From contig OY294068.1 of the NCBI GenBank assembly GCA_958510875.1, positions 152,618,388 to 152,682,387 on the forward strand: DNA of 64,000 nt, given 5' to 3'. This DNA is from Endomychus coccineus. Its lineage: Eukaryota; Arthropoda; Insecta; Coleoptera; Endomychidae. Below the pieces are notes generated by a model that worked only from the letters and a program-made list of their open reading frames with translations, was not told the origin of the DNA and ran no database searches. Below are positions 1 through 12,239 of this stretch, in pieces; positions within the stretch are counted from its first letter, which is position 1, and every line of letters begins with the position of its first letter. Position numbers and translations under genes: made by a program.

Positions 1-464
1 CAAAGTCTTTACGATAATTCAATCTTTGTAATTTCGTACATTTTCTGAAAACAATTCACTGTGTACAAGTTTCCGTACAAAACTGCTCAATAGAAGTTTT
101 GCACTGTTCATTGTAATCACAGTCTGATTTGAGCTTTCCTTTTATAAGTTTTTCATCGGTATTATTACTGTCACAGTTCGCAATAACTTTATAATCTCCA
201 TTAATTTTTGAAACGATTGTTTCCATAATTAAATGGAAAAGTCTTATAAAACAATCGCTCCGTGTAGTAACACGTTGAAGTCTGATTTAACACTAAAAGA
301 TGATGCAATACTTGTTTCGTTAGAATTCGCATGTGTGCTATTCACATATGGAATAAGAATCTGCATATTTCTCTGATTCCTATCTTAATAAGGGGCCACA
401 AAGCCCTACTTGCAGAATGCGCGCTAATCGCAAAGGAAATGAAATATTTGATAATTTTGAGTAT
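1..464. other. Unassigned AT-rich DNA
   Basis: I recognise no gene or repeat here. The minus strand holds a short open frame of about 52 codons (ATG near 226 to a stop near 64) rich in Asn, Asp and Cys, which I cannot match to a family. It is too short and isolated to call as a gene. Confidence 0.3.
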
Positions 465-1490
465 CCTGTCATTATAGTCCAGGAGCAGAGCGATATTGAT
501 GGTCTGAACATTAACCCGATGGCACTATGGTTAAAATTGGACTGAAAATGGATTGCAAGTTAACCCTCCCAAACCTGGCGGAAAATGTTCATTGGTGTTG
601 GCAATTGCTAAGATACCCTATGCCATCAGAAGTTATCTGTCCATTTCCGAGCAATTGGCCATTATTTGGACCAAGAATGTTTTTTTTCACATTTGGCTAA
701 GCCTTGCGGATTACAAGGTAGCATGATGACACCATGTGGAATAACTTTACTGGAGGTCAAATGAAGATTTAAAATTATTGCCATCACTCACTCCTTGCCT
801 ATTTCAACCCCCCAAAACTCACTAAAACCACCTCCTAAAATGATACAAAGTTATGATAAATTAGTCAGTTATTGCGATTCTGGATGGGTTCAATACGAAA
901 CAGAAGTTTTCTTTTTTTGGGGGTGGTTTAATGGGGTTTTGGGGGTTGAAATAGGCAAGGAGTGATGGCAATAATTTTAAATCTTCATTTGACCTGCAAT
1001 GGAGTTATTTAACATGGTGCCATTATGCTACCTTGTGATCCGCATGGTTTAGGAGAAAAAAAAAACATTTGTTGGTCCAAATAATGGTCAATTACTCGGA
1101 TATGGACCGATAACTTTTGATGACATAGAGTATCTCAACAATTGCCAACACCAATGAACATTTTCCACCTGGTTTGAGAGGGTTAACTTGCAGTCCTTTT
1201 TCGGTCCAATTTTAACGGGTCAGCCTGATAAACGAAAACGATAAAAATGATGGCACATGGTGAAAGTGTATCAGAATGACATGCTCTTTGAGTAACCTTA
1301 ACTTGAAAAGGGTTAACCTCCAGTCAAAAAATAAACAATTCGCGGAGGCTGTATCTCGAGATCTAGAAGCCGGCGAGAATTCGGTCTGTGAGATGAATTG
1401 GTCATTGAACCGTCCTCTAATGATGAATCATAGTGCCATCGGGTTAATGTTCAGACCATCGATATCGCTCTGGCTCCAAGACTATTAGGT
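465..1490. mobile_element. Fold-back (long inverted repeat) element
   Basis: Bases about 480-830 and 930-1480 are imperfect reverse complements. For example, the stretch at 753-805 reappears inverted at 948-1000, and the outer segment at 498-526 reappears inverted at 1432-1460. The right arm carries about 200 extra bases (1230-1430) not seen in the left arm. The short spacer holds opposed poly-C and poly-G tracts. There is no coding capacity, so this looks like a nonautonomous fold-back or MITE-type element. Terminal bases and target duplication were not resolved. Confidence 0.7.
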
Positions 1491-1519
1491 ATAGGGATCG
1501 GAAAATGCTGCCCGGCAGG

Positions 1520-2706
1520 TAATCTAGGAAATAGATACATATTTTGGGCCTGAGATATAACATGTTGGCATATGTTTTATGTTTTAGCAATTTTTAATCT
1601 GAGTATCTTATCTTATGTGAGTTAGAGCTCCAACCCGCCCCATTTTGAGATGGCCGACCCAGAAATTTTTCAATTTTGGAACGTGTTATAACACTTTGGT
1701 GTTTGGTGCTATTCGAAGAGGGTCCCTTGGCGATCAATAATCAATAAATACCAACATTTTTTCTCCATGTAGTTGGCAGCACTGGCAGCTTTAGTTATAA
1801 CCAAAATTGGAACGTGGATTAACATTTTCTGATCAGGCGGAAAGATTTTCTTAACAATGCTCATTACTCGAAAACCATACGCCAACATTTTTTATGGGTT
1901 CATTTTCAAGAACTTGGGCTATTTGCCAAAAATTGGCCAAATCGTCTGAAATTGGAAAACAAATGTTGGCACGTTCATCAACGTGTTGTTTTTAGGTAAA
2001 AGAAAAGCTTGTGTGAGTGCCAACCCTTTATTTCATGCTTAACCCAACAAACCTCCTCCGCAAATCATCAAAATCGCAGTTGTTCTCCAAAAATTAGGGA
2101 TTTTCAGCCCAGAATGGACCAAAAAATAATCTTGGTCACACATTTGCATGATCAAAATATTGATCACGTTATCTCCCGTCCTCAGGGGTTAAGCATGGAA
2201 GAAAATGTTGGCACTCCAACAAGCTTTTCTTTTGCATAAAAACTACAAGTTGATGGAGGTGCCAACATTATTTTTCCAATTCTAGACGATTTGGCCAATT
2301 TTTGGCTAAACGATCAAATGCTTGATAATGGACGCATAGAAAATGTATGGTTTTCGAGTAATGAGCATTGACAACATAAATTTTCCGTCTGATCAGAAAG
2401 TGTTATACAACGTTCCAATTTTGGTCATAACTGAAGCTGCTAGTGCTGCCAACTGCATGGAGAAAAAATGTTGGCATTTATTGAATATTGATCGCCAAGG
2501 GACCCTTTTCGACCAGCACCAAACACCAAAGTGTTATAACACGTTCCAAAATTGAATAATTCCCGGGGCGGATAACTCAAAATGGGGCGGGATGGGGGTC
2601 CAACTCATATAGAATGAAATACTCAGATTAATAATTGCTAAAACATAACACATATGCCAACATGTTATATCTCAGGCCCAAAATATGTATCTATCTCCTA
2701 CACTAT
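1520..2706. mobile_element. Fold-back element, second family
   Basis: An almost full-length palindrome centred near 2112. The segment starting at 1551 is mirrored at 2665-2674, and the arms contain recurrent GTTGGCA/TGCCAAC motifs. Several short open frames cross it, but they are read through inverted-repeat DNA and show no protein signature. Probably a nonautonomous transposon. It adjoins the first fold-back element with little unique DNA between them. Confidence 0.7.
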
Positions 2707-3303
2707 GGGGAAAGAATCCGATCTGAGATGTTCGGTAAGGCACATCTACCAGAAGATCTGAAAAAAACCTCAACCAACAAAATTATAGGCCTCATTGAAA
2801 GACTAAGCTTGCTAGGTAAAATTTGATCATTTATTTTGCCGATTTAGAATCTCATTTACCCGCTGAAGGTTAATTTTACTAGTAGCGAATAAGCGGTGTG
2901 CGTTTATTCATCTATTTTTGGTCTTGACACAATGATGAAGCAGCAGTTTAATTGAATGAACTGTATTGCGAGAATTTAATATAGATCATCATGGAACTTT
3001 TCGCCTGTTGAGACCCCGAAGCGATGAAATGTGGCAAGTGGATTACGCTCGAGAGAAATCCAATATGTACGTATCACTTGTTTACCGATGTAATATGATT
3101 TTATGTTACAGGTTTCCATTCAATTCTTCGATTTGGAAAATTCTGCCCAACAATTTGTTGTCATTACTGCTTGAATTGAATGTTCGATTCTCACCAATTT
3201 AATAATCAAGGACAGTTTCACCAGCACTGTAGCTTCTTCAAACAAACAAAGAGTACAGTGTGGCTCGTTTATTTTGGGACACTACCTTATCTCATAAAAT
3301 GTA
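2707..3303. other. Unassigned spacer
   Basis: About 600 bp with no recognisable protein, RNA or repeat signature. Short open frames exist on the plus strand but lack conserved motifs. Confidence 0.3.
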
Positions 3304-5674
3304 CAGGGTGTCCCATTTGGGGTACTTTTGCGGGGTATCTCCTTTATTTTTAAAGATAGAGAGTTGCGGTTTTCGCGACACTGTGCTACTTTTTCGTAAA
3401 ACTCAAGATGCCGTCAACAGAATTTTCATAGCCCTTTTAGTTTTTAAGATACAGGGCATTTCTGAAAATGTTGCATTATGTGACCCCCCTCGTATCTCCG
3501 TTATCCTTCAACTTATCGAAAAGGTAAAATAACATTCTTATAGATTTTTTTCCGTAGAATGCAGTGGTGTAGATAACTTTTGTTACATATTTACTGTTTT
3601 TGAGTTATAAAGTAAACTTATGTTTTTTTAAATGGAACACCCTGTATATTTATAGACTATTTGTCTTTTTTTTACCTTTTCAAAAATATATGATAGTATA
3701 AACTTTTTTTCAGAACCAAGCAAATAATTGACAATTTTCAGAAAATTAAATACATATTTTAATAGTAGGCTATGGATAACAATAATAAACAAGTGCAACT
3801 TACATATTACTAACAAATAATTGGATACCTTGTATATAGGTATCTATTAAAAAAAATTCCCATAGATCTTTTTCTAACAGTAAGTTTGTAACAACAGTTT
3901 TGTGGCGTAAAGTGACAATATAACAAAAACACAAAAAAATAACATTATTAAAAAAAATTAAATGTGATGTTCAAATTGACCACCATTTTCTCTAATGCAA
4001 AATTGGCACATCTTTGAGATTCTTTGAATAGCGTTCAAAAGAACCATTGTTCTCATTCGCAGATTTCGAAAAGCTGAATGAATTGCCTCTCGAAGTTTTG
4101 CAATGCCGTCATATCGAGTTTTATATACTTCATTTTGTATATAACCCGATAAAAAAAAATCTAAAATTGAGAGATCTGGTGATCGTGGAGGCCATCTAAC
4201 AGGTCCGTTGGTACCTATCCATCTTTGAGGAAAGTTATTATTTAGAAAGGCCCTTAAGAGCCTAGAGTTATGACTTGGGGCACCATCTTGCTGTAGGTAA
4301 ACAGCATTATACTGGGCTAATGGAATGTTTTCGAGCAGTTCTGGAATAACTTCCTCAAGAATTTCTAGGTATCTACGTGCTGTGAGACCTCCTTCAAAAA
4401 TCCTATAAACTATATGTCTACCCAAAATAAAACATGAAACCTCAACTCCAAAGCGTCCTTGTTGTGCCCTTTCAAACATTAAATGCAGATTTTCACTATG
4501 CCAGTTCCTGGTATTGTGACGATTGAAAATGCCAGCACTTGAAATAAAGCATTCGTCTGACCAGATAACAAGTCTGCCAAATAAATCGTTAGCATCGATT
4601 TGTTGCAAATACCACTGGCAAAACAGTGCCCGGCGCTCGGCATCGCCAGGATGCAAATGTTGTAGTATATTAAATTTGTATGGATGATACTTATATTTCT
4701 TCAAGATCCTCTGAGCTTTAGTTTTTGGCACACCAATTTCCTTCTAAATTTTTCTACATGAGGACGAAGATGTTGCTTCTATATATCCTAAAGTATCTAT
4801 CTCTTTTCTTTCCCTGTTCTCTTTGTTGTATGTTTTAGGGCGCGGGTGAACAAATGATCCGTGCTCAACTAAATTTGCTTTTAAACGGGCAAATATCCCA
4901 AAAAACGGTTGCCTTCTTTCTGGATATCTAACAAGCAAGAATTAAAATGATAATAGAGATTTTCATAGCCATAATAGCTTACTCACCTTTGGAAATATAA
5001 TTCCGAAGCTTCTTCAGAATTTTCATTACTCTGTATAAAACATACCATCATATCATATTTCTCATAATTTTCGTAAACTGCCATTATTCGAAAAAATTGA
5101 TAAATATCTATTGAATAATGATACCAAAAGAACGAAAATAAACAGCTTAAATGCGATAGAGATTTGATGTTTATTTCTGTTTCTTGTCATAAACAATATC
5201 AATGGCCTACAATTAAAATATGTATTTAATTTCTAAAAATTGTCAATTATTTGCGTGTTTCTGAAAAAAAGTTTATACTATCATATATTTTTGAAAAGGT
5301 AAAAAAAAGACAAATTTTATAGTCTATAAATATACAGGGTGTTCCATTTAAAAAAACATAAGTTTGCTATATAACTCAAAAACAGTAAATATGTAACAAA
5401 AGTTATCTACACCACTGCATTCTACGGAAAAAAACTATTAGAATGTTATTTTACCTTTTCGATAAGTTGAAGGATAACGGAGATACGAGGGGGGTCACAA
5501 AATGCAACATTTTCAGAAATGCCCTGAATCTTAAAAACTAAAAGGGCTATGAAAATTCTGTTGACGGCATCTTGAGTTTTACGAAAAAGTAGCACAGTGT
5601 CGCGAAAACCGCAACTCTCTATCTTTAAAAATAAAGGAGATACCCCGCAAAAGTACCCAAAATGGGACACCCTG
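3304..5674 (-). mobile_element. Mariner-like transposon with ~490-bp TIRs, TA target duplication
   Basis: The outer ends read TA|CAGGGTGTCCCAT at 3302-3316 and ATGGGACACCCTG|TA at 5662-5676, giving the TA target duplication expected of Tc1/mariner. The inverted repeats extend to roughly 3800 on the left and 5185 on the right. Within each terminal repeat, about 340 bp from the tip, a second outward-facing copy of the terminal motif is visible (near 3632-3647 and 5334-5352), so each TIR is itself bracketed by end-like motifs. The interior carries one transposase gene on the minus strand that is close to intact, suggesting a fairly young copy. Confidence 0.85.
3958..5084 (-). pseudogene. Mariner-like DDxD transposase, one intron, one in-frame stop
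   Basis: Cut-and-paste transposase. Exon 1 runs 5084-4987 (starts MAVYENYEKYD). A 59-nt GT..AG intron (4986-4928) joins in phase to exon 2 (4927-3958), where PERRQPFFG begins the helix-turn-helix region. The joined frame has 355 codons plus the stop, near normal mariner length, with a single in-frame TAG at 4746-4744 before the KEIGVPKT segment. The catalytic core is visible: a WSDE motif, QQDGAPSH, and WPPRSPDLSILDFFL. I count about 36 residues between the second Asp and the SPD Asp. The protein ends with a GGQFEHHI tail common in this insect group. It belongs to the element at 3304-5674. The single stop probably inactivates it. Splicing is inferred from sequence only. Confidence 0.85.
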
Positions 5675-5985
5675 TACAAGGTACAGAAGAAAGTTATGTG
5701 TGATAGTTTCCTAGTTTGAATTATATTTTAATAATTATATACTTGTGAATATTACAGGGTACTCTATTTTCTATGAACACGCGTCAACTTTTTTAATTTG
5801 AATAAGACAACTTATATAATATTGCATATTTTGATTCTACATAGAATTTTAGACACATTTCATGTATAATGTCCTATACCTGAGTGTAACCGTTTTTGAT
5901 ATATTCCAAGTTTTATGCCAAAAATGACGTTTGCAGGCCCTAAAATAATTATCAATTTTTTCTATAAGGAATCTTTTATTATTCA
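5675..5985. repeat. Solo mariner-type terminal repeat remnant
   Basis: Starts with TACAGGGTACTCTATTTTC near 5754, a degenerate mariner-style tip, followed by AT-rich DNA. A segment around 5945-6060 recurs inverted near 15545-15650, next to another mariner fragment, which supports a transposon-end origin. No coding sequence seen. Confidence 0.4.
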
Positions 5986-5989
5986 ATTT

Positions 5990-7000
5990 GGATTGGATTC
6001 CATGTTGAAGAGGATAGATTTTCAAAATATTTTGACAACTGGTAATTCAGAGTGTTCAAAAAATACGATCAAAAATCAAATTGAGATAGGTGCCAAAAAT
6101 CATTTTTTTCAAGTGGAAACCTCCAAAGGACCTCGCAAATTCCTTACGAGAATTGGGTCTGGATGAATATTTCTGAATTTTTGATATGATATAGCCCATA
6201 TAATTCTGAGCGATGTTAACATTGCGTCAACCATCAAAAATGAACAGATTCCCTGCTAGGAGGGGTTATATTTACAGTTTACTCATAATAGACTATTTAT
6301 TTCTGAAGACGGGAACAATATTTTAACATGCTTCATTCTAGTTTATACTGCATAATATTGTTATTCTCCCATGAAAATTTTTTTGAAGCCCCCCCCTCAA
6401 TCTCCTAACCCCCCCTTAAATAAGAAAAATAAACCTTTTCCTGGATCACTTAAAAAATCAGTGGAAAATGTTTTAATAAGCTTAAATATGGAATCCGCAC
6501 TTGTATATCAAAAATCAACTCTCCAACCCCCCCCCCCAAAAGGGGATGCACAAACAATTTCGGTAAGTTCTTCTGAATTGTTGATATGATGTAGTCCATG
6601 TAATTTTGAACAAATTTTATACATGCCCAAACTCCGAGAAATGAACAGTTTTTCCGCTAGGGGGGGTTATATTTACATTTTACTCATAACAGACTTATTC
6701 ATTTCTGAAGGCGAGTACAATATCCTTACATGCTTTACTCTAGCTTATGTTGCATGATATTGTTCCTCTTCCTTGAAGAAATGTTGGAGCCCCCTATTCC
6801 CTCAACCCCCTTAAATAAAAAAATATGCCTTTTTCTGGATCACTTCAAAAATCATTGGAAAATGTTTTAATAAGCTCAGATACGAAAACCGCATGTCTGT
6901 TATCTATATTGAGAGGTCTGTTTGCCACATTTCGCCAGATAACTATTTATATAGATATTTCATGTTTATTTGCATTTTTGTGAGGCGGGAAGATGGCTTC
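5990..7000. repeat. Left member of a long inverted repeat with internal tandem units
   Basis: Contains at least two tandem copies (period roughly 360-390 bp) of a unit with C-runs of 7 to 10, the motif CCTGGATCACTT and a GGGGGTTATATTTAC box. The same units occur inverted at 11440-12210. The open frames inside are read through repeat DNA. Together the two copies look like the long ends of one DNA element whose middle is now occupied by the Jockey-type element at 7196-11142, or like two separate insertions in opposite orientation. Confidence 0.6.
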
Positions 7001-7195
7001 AAATGACCTCGATTGAAATGGACGCATAAGGCACTTCTTATGAGTCCTTCAATTTCTACGCTTGCTTGGACAACATTCGCACCTCCATTCTAATGAGCGC
7101 ACCTTTATCAATTGCAAATAATTTAGAGGCGGCTATGAGCAATTTTTTATCTTGCCCTAAGAACTGTCAAACTTATACACTGCGTCTTGGCAACT
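7001..7195. other. Short unassigned spacer
   Basis: Nothing recognisable. Lies between the tandem-unit repeat and the 3' tail of the retrotransposon. Confidence 0.3.
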
Positions 7196-7631
7196 TAATA
7201 ATAATAATAACAATAATAATAATAATAATCTTTATTTCAACATAGTTTGTCTACATTTAAAAAATAAACATGAACAATACAATATTAAAAAACGTCGTAG
7301 TAACTATATGTATATACACTTCACTACATATATATACATATATAAACAAATAATAAATAATATAGAAACACTATCACCGTAAAATGTTAGCACATACTAT
7401 ACAGACTTATTGTTCTAAAAAATCTGCAACTGTACAAGGTTCTAACGTTATTAGCAATTTAGTAACAGCTGCTTTGAATTTTTTAAATTCCTCAATCTCT
7501 TTAATCTCTTTTGGAAGTTTGTTGAAAAGCTTAAGGCTCATGTATTCCATATTTTTTTGATATAATGTTAAGTCAACCTCTGGGTAAAGATATAAAATCT
7601 TACGAGTTTCATATACTTGTCCGTTTTCATA

Positions 7632-10282
7632 CTATGCCGAATAGTGTTTGTTCCTGAAGTTGAACATAAGACTTTCCGAGATATAAAGTGCCGGAACAGT
7701 TAAAATATTGAATTTGCGAAAAGTACCTCCACAGGAGTGTCGATGCCTCAGGCCATAAATTATGCGTATTGCCATTTTTTGTAGAATCAAAATCTGTTTA
7801 GATTGAGAGCTGTTGCCCCAGAAAGTAATCCCATAAGTTATCAGAGACTGAAAAAAGGCGTAATAGACAACCATTAGAGTTTCCTTGTCCACCGATTTTT
7901 TTAAAGTTCTTAATACGTATAGTTTAGATTTAAGTCTGTTTGAAAGAGATGTTATTTGTTCATACCAATTCAAATTGTCTATAATAAGTCCCAAAAATTT
8001 AGTACTATTATCTACGTCAATAATTTGGTTATTCAAAGTAAGAGTTTTTGGAATTTCAATATTCGACTTATTAGTTTGAAAAATCACACACTTTGTTTTT
8101 GACTTGTTAATTACAAGTTTATTGACTTGACACCACTTTTCAATCTCTGTCAGCACTAGGATCAACTCCTGATTCAAATTCTCAATATTGTTAATGGCAA
8201 CATTCTCGTCGTCCGCATAGTTTATCGAGGTATGACCACTTTCCGATATTATTATAGGCAAATCATTGATAAATATTAGGAAGAGAAGAGGCCCTAATAT
8301 AGAGCCCTGTGGCACTCCCATTTCAACATATTTTGTTTTTGTTCTGGTCTGAGTTCATTTCTACAACTTGGTTTCTATCTTTTAAGTAGCTGACTATAAT
8401 TGACAACTGTTTCCCTCGTATACCGTAATTTTTCAGTTTTTTGATTAAAATTGTGTGATCTATGCATTCAAAGGCTTTGGATAAGTCTAAGAAAATTCCA
8501 CAAGGTATCTCTTGATTATCCAAAGCCTTTAACACAAATCTAGTAAATTCGAAAACAGCTGTCATTGTACTTCGGCCCCTAAGAAAGCCATGTTGACTTT
8601 TGTTAAACATTTTGAATTTTGTAAAAAAACCTACTAATCTGTGACTCAAAATTTTTTCTACCAGTTTGGCAAACGTAGAAAGTAGGCTAATAGGCCGATA
8701 GCTAAACAAGTCCTCGCAGTCTCCTTTTTTATACAAAGGCTTTACTATTGCTACCTTTAAAGCGTCGGGAAATATACCATTTTCAAATATACAATTTATA
8801 ATATGACATAATATTTTTTGTATTTTTGTTAATGATAATTTAAGAATAGTTAGGGGAATGCCGTCAACACCAAAACTAAACTTATTTTGCAGCTGATTAC
8901 AACTCTTTATTATCTCATCTTCTGTGACTGGATAAAGATAAAGACTATTCGACAGAGGTTCAATGGGACAAACATAAGGTTCTTGATTATTTTTATCATT
9001 GTATAACCTTTTTCCAGAATTTATAAAGAAATCATTGAAATCGTTTACAACTTTATTTAGATCGCCCGTAATTTTTATATCATTATTTTTCTTATTTTTA
9101 TTACATACATTATTTACAATATTCCAGGTGGTTTTTGATTTATTACTTGAGTTTAGTATTTGCTTTTTTAAGAGTTTTGTCTTTGAGTTATTATTAATGA
9201 GTCATAATTTTGTTTTAGCTTTTTATATAGTACATTATAATTTGGATCAAATTTTGATATTATATTTAATAGATCTAGGGAATTTTTTAAAGAGTCTAAT
9301 TCCTGATTTTTTACTTCAATTTTTTTGCTTTTACTGCAAATTTTGTATTTTTTTAATGGAAAATTTTGTTCAAATAATTTTTTATATTGCTCTATAAAAA
9401 GATCCCATTTATTATTAACCTCGGTTTGAGGAAGTGATAAAATATTTTCCCAAGTACAAATTTGTAAATCCTCCAAAAACTTTTTTTTGTTATTCTTGCT
9501 AAAGTTTCTTGACCTTTCTTGAATGTGTTCTTCTGTCTATTTTCCCTTTCCAGTGTGAATTTTAATACCTGAGATGTATGATCTGAGATATGTGGCTCAA
9601 TAATAAATGACTCATACTTTGTAATATTTGTAAAAATGTTATCTATGCATGACTCAGTATTTGCAGTAATGCGTGTCGCTTCTTTGATAGTAACTGTTGC
9701 GTTAAAGCTTTCTAATAGCGATAGGAACATTTTTGTGTCTTTATTATCATTAAACAGATTAATATTGAAGTCACCCCCTATTATAAATTTGAAGTTTGAA
9801 TTTGAGATAACATTTAATAATGATTCAAGTTTTCCGAAAAACACATCCAGATGGCCTTTAGGCGGTCGATAAATCGAAATAGCTAATACAGAGGTTGACT
9901 GCAAGATAACTTCTACAGCGGCGCATTCAAAATGACTTTCAATACTGAGTGATGTTAGATCTACTCGTTCTTTACAGGTAATATCAGAAGATACGTAAAC
10001 CGCACTGCCTCCACCTTGACTACCTACGCCTCTGCAGAAATTCGATGCTAGTTTATAACCAGGCATAGTGTATGCAACCAGTTTATCACTTGTTTGCCTA
10101 TGCTCGGAGATTGCAATTATTTGACAGTTTTGATTGTTTACAAAATGTTCTAACCTAGTTAACGAGTTTCCAATTGATTGCACATTTTGATGCATAAATG
10201 TAAAATTATCTTGTGTTTGTTTTGGTTTTGTTTTCTGAAAAGATGGAACAAAAAAGGATTCAAACGAGTTCCCACTGGCCAT
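7632..10282 (-). pseudogene. Non-LTR ORF2: endonuclease plus reverse transcriptase, frameshifted
   Basis: The N-terminal part (10282-9392) is an AP-type endonuclease: HQNVQSI near residue 31, AISEHR, IYRPP, GGDFNINLF, CIDNIF and the terminal SDHTSQV are all visible. The frame then shifts; 9476-9168 continues the linker. Reverse transcriptase follows in at least two more frames: 8736-8323 has YRPISLLS, HGFLRGRST and FLDLSKAFECIDH, and 8321-7632 has GVPQGSILGPLLF, the catalytic NYADDENV box and the thumb and C-terminal segments down to RIIYGLRHR. Normal role is target cleavage and target-primed reverse transcription. At least three frame breaks make it inactive. The clade assignment (Jockey) rests on domain order and tail. 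Confidence 0.88.
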
Positions 10283-11063
10283 ATTTCCGGATTCTTAATT
10301 GCATCTGCTTCACTTTGAGAGACAGAAATTTTAAACGAAGAGTATTCGTCAGGCCTGTTAGAGATTAATTTTTCGCATTTAATATCAGTGATGTTAAAAT
10401 TTTCCAAGTGTTCAGAGAGTTCTTGTTCAGTGAGATCTACTCTAATTTACACACATGTAAGTAAAAACGAGGCTTAACCGCTCTGATGTTAATTTTCTCA
10501 TTACTACCGATACCTTTGATAGATTCAGGCCTTTTTTTGTATTTTCTTTTATACACGACAGGAATGAAATCATCAGCCGCGTCTTCAGGATTATTACCCA
10601 TGTTCTCAGTTACATTATTTTTATTTGCCGCAGTAAGTTTTTCAGTTACCTTTGTATTAGGGTTAGAAGGCCCCCTTGGCGATTGAGTTAACTAACTGGT
10701 TTTAGGTGCTTCTTTAGTAGCTTTGGCGTAGTTTCTTCTATCAGTTTCAATTGGATTCTTGATATAGCTACAGCATTTTTTTAGACTAGCATTCTCATTT
10801 CTAAGGAGAGTAATTTCAGTTTTTAAATCATTAAATAGAGGTACTACCATTTTTGAAATAGACTCCTGAATTGCTTTCGAGATCAATTCGCTTATGTCTT
10901 TTAGTATCACATTCCCTTTGATAGATTGCTGCAAAACCATATCTAGAATAGCAGCATCAGTAGGTGACGAACTAGTGGATAATGTTCTCCCTTTATCAGT
11001 ACAGTTTTTGGCGGTTATGCATTTTATGCAGACCCAATTTTTTGATTCATTGTTTTTCTTCAT
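10159..11063 (-). pseudogene. Non-LTR ORF1 remnant
   Basis: Two pieces on the minus strand. 11063-10692 encodes a segment starting MKKNNESKNWVCIKC, consistent with the end of a PHD-like Cys-rich finger, then a Ser/Thr linker and a coiled-coil-like helix (LFNDLKTEITLLRNENASL). 10407-10159 encodes the C-terminal nucleic-acid-binding portion (SSFKISVSQSEAD, then EIWPVGTRLNPF), a pattern known from Jockey-clade ORF1 proteins. The frame is broken between them near 10440-10690. ORF1 proteins bind the element RNA as a chaperone. No intact protein can be made. Confidence 0.7.
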
Positions 11064-11142
11064 TTCTTCAAGTTGTTGTATATTTATTTTTACACAATCA
11101 TTGTGGTATAAATGTTCTTTGTTGACTGAACATGTTAAATAA

Positions 11143-11439
11143 TCGTCATAACGACTTATTACTTTTTTCTCACAAGATGAGCTTGTTTATTAGTAGTAAT
11201 TATTATTGTGCTTTTCTGCATATTCTTGAATATTACTGCACTTGCAAAGCGGGGGCAAGTGCACATGTGGCAAGTGTGTTATGGTTCTTGGGTTTTGCAC
11301 GTCATGAACCAAATGTTAAATACCTATGGACGACCTTATTGAATGTAGTTATGGATGCCGCCAACAGGCCTGCACAAATTAATACGAATCAACCACCGCC
11401 TCAAATGCGCATCGTTGATATTTGATTTTCTATGCATCC
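11143..11439. other. Short unassigned spacer
   Basis: A plus-strand open frame reads to a stop near 11425 (ending PPPQMRIVDI) but I do not recognise it. It could be the degraded tail of a transposase of the surrounding element. Confidence 0.25.
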
Positions 11440-12210
11440 ACGGTTTTGAGGGGGGTTTTGTTACAGAAGTGCGGTGAGCTTATTCAAACATTTTTCAATG
11501 GTTTTCGAAGTGAACCAGGAATAAGTATTTTTCATTTTTAAATGGGTGGTTGGGGGATAGAGGGGGCTTCAACATTTCTTCATGGAAGAAGAACAATATT
11601 ATGCAACATAAGCTAGAGTGAAGCATGTAAGAATATTGTACTCGCCTTCAGAAATGAATATCTGCTTATGAGTAAAATTTAAATATAACCCCCCCTAGCG
11701 GAAAAACTGTTGATTTCTCGGGGTTTGAGCATGGATAAAATTTATTCAGAATTACATGGACTACATTATATCTGAAATTCAGAAGAATCCACCGAAATTA
11801 TTTGTGCAACCCCTATTTGAGGGGGGAGTTGATTTTCGATATAAGAATGCGGATTTCGTATTTAAGCTCATTAAAACATGTTCCAATGATTTTTGAAGTG
11901 ATCCAGGGAAAGGTATATTTTTTTTATTTGAGGGGTGTTGGGGGGATTGGGGGGGGCTCCAAAATTGGTTATGGGAGGATGACAATATTATGCAGCATAA
12001 ACTAGAATGAAACATGTTAAAATATTGTTCCCGTCTTCAGAAATAAATAGTCTATTATGAGTAAAGTGTAAATATAACCCCTCCTAGCAGGGAATCTGTT
12101 AATTTTTTGGGGTTGGTGCAAGGATAACATTCGTTCAGAATTACATGGACTACATCATATCAAAAATTCAGGAATATCCACCAAGACCCAATTCCTATTT
12201 TTGGAGTTTG
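11440..12210. repeat. Right member of the long inverted repeat
   Basis: Reverse-complement counterpart of 5990-7000, with two tandem copies of the same unit (G-runs, AAGTGATCCAGG, TATAACCCCCCC). The order of units mirrors the left copy. Divergence between the copies is clearly visible by eye, so the pair is old. Confidence 0.6.
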
Positions 12211-12239
12211 CGGGGTCCTTCTATTATTTTATCTTATTT

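Larger units (their letters stand above)
7196..11142 (-). mobile_element. Jockey-type non-LTR retrotransposon, decayed
   Basis: Minus-strand element of about 3.9 kb. The 3' end is marked by an AATAAAG signal followed by a long (ATT)n-type tail at 7197-7232, typical of insect Jockey-like elements. Reading 5' to 3' on the minus strand, there is an ORF1 remnant, an AP endonuclease, a reverse transcriptase and a C-terminal tail in the usual order. Several frameshifts break the pol frame. The 5' boundary near 11140 is set by loss of recognisable ORF1 sequence, and no target duplication was confirmed. It sits between the inverted repeat copies at 5990-7000 and 11440-12210. Confidence 0.85.

Noticed and set aside
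1355..1382. Dense six-cutter sites (XhoI, BglII, XbaI, NaeI, EcoRI-like) resembling a cloning polylinker
   Set aside because: The sites overlap by chance words, the flanks are ordinary AT-rich repeat DNA, and no vector sequence is present.
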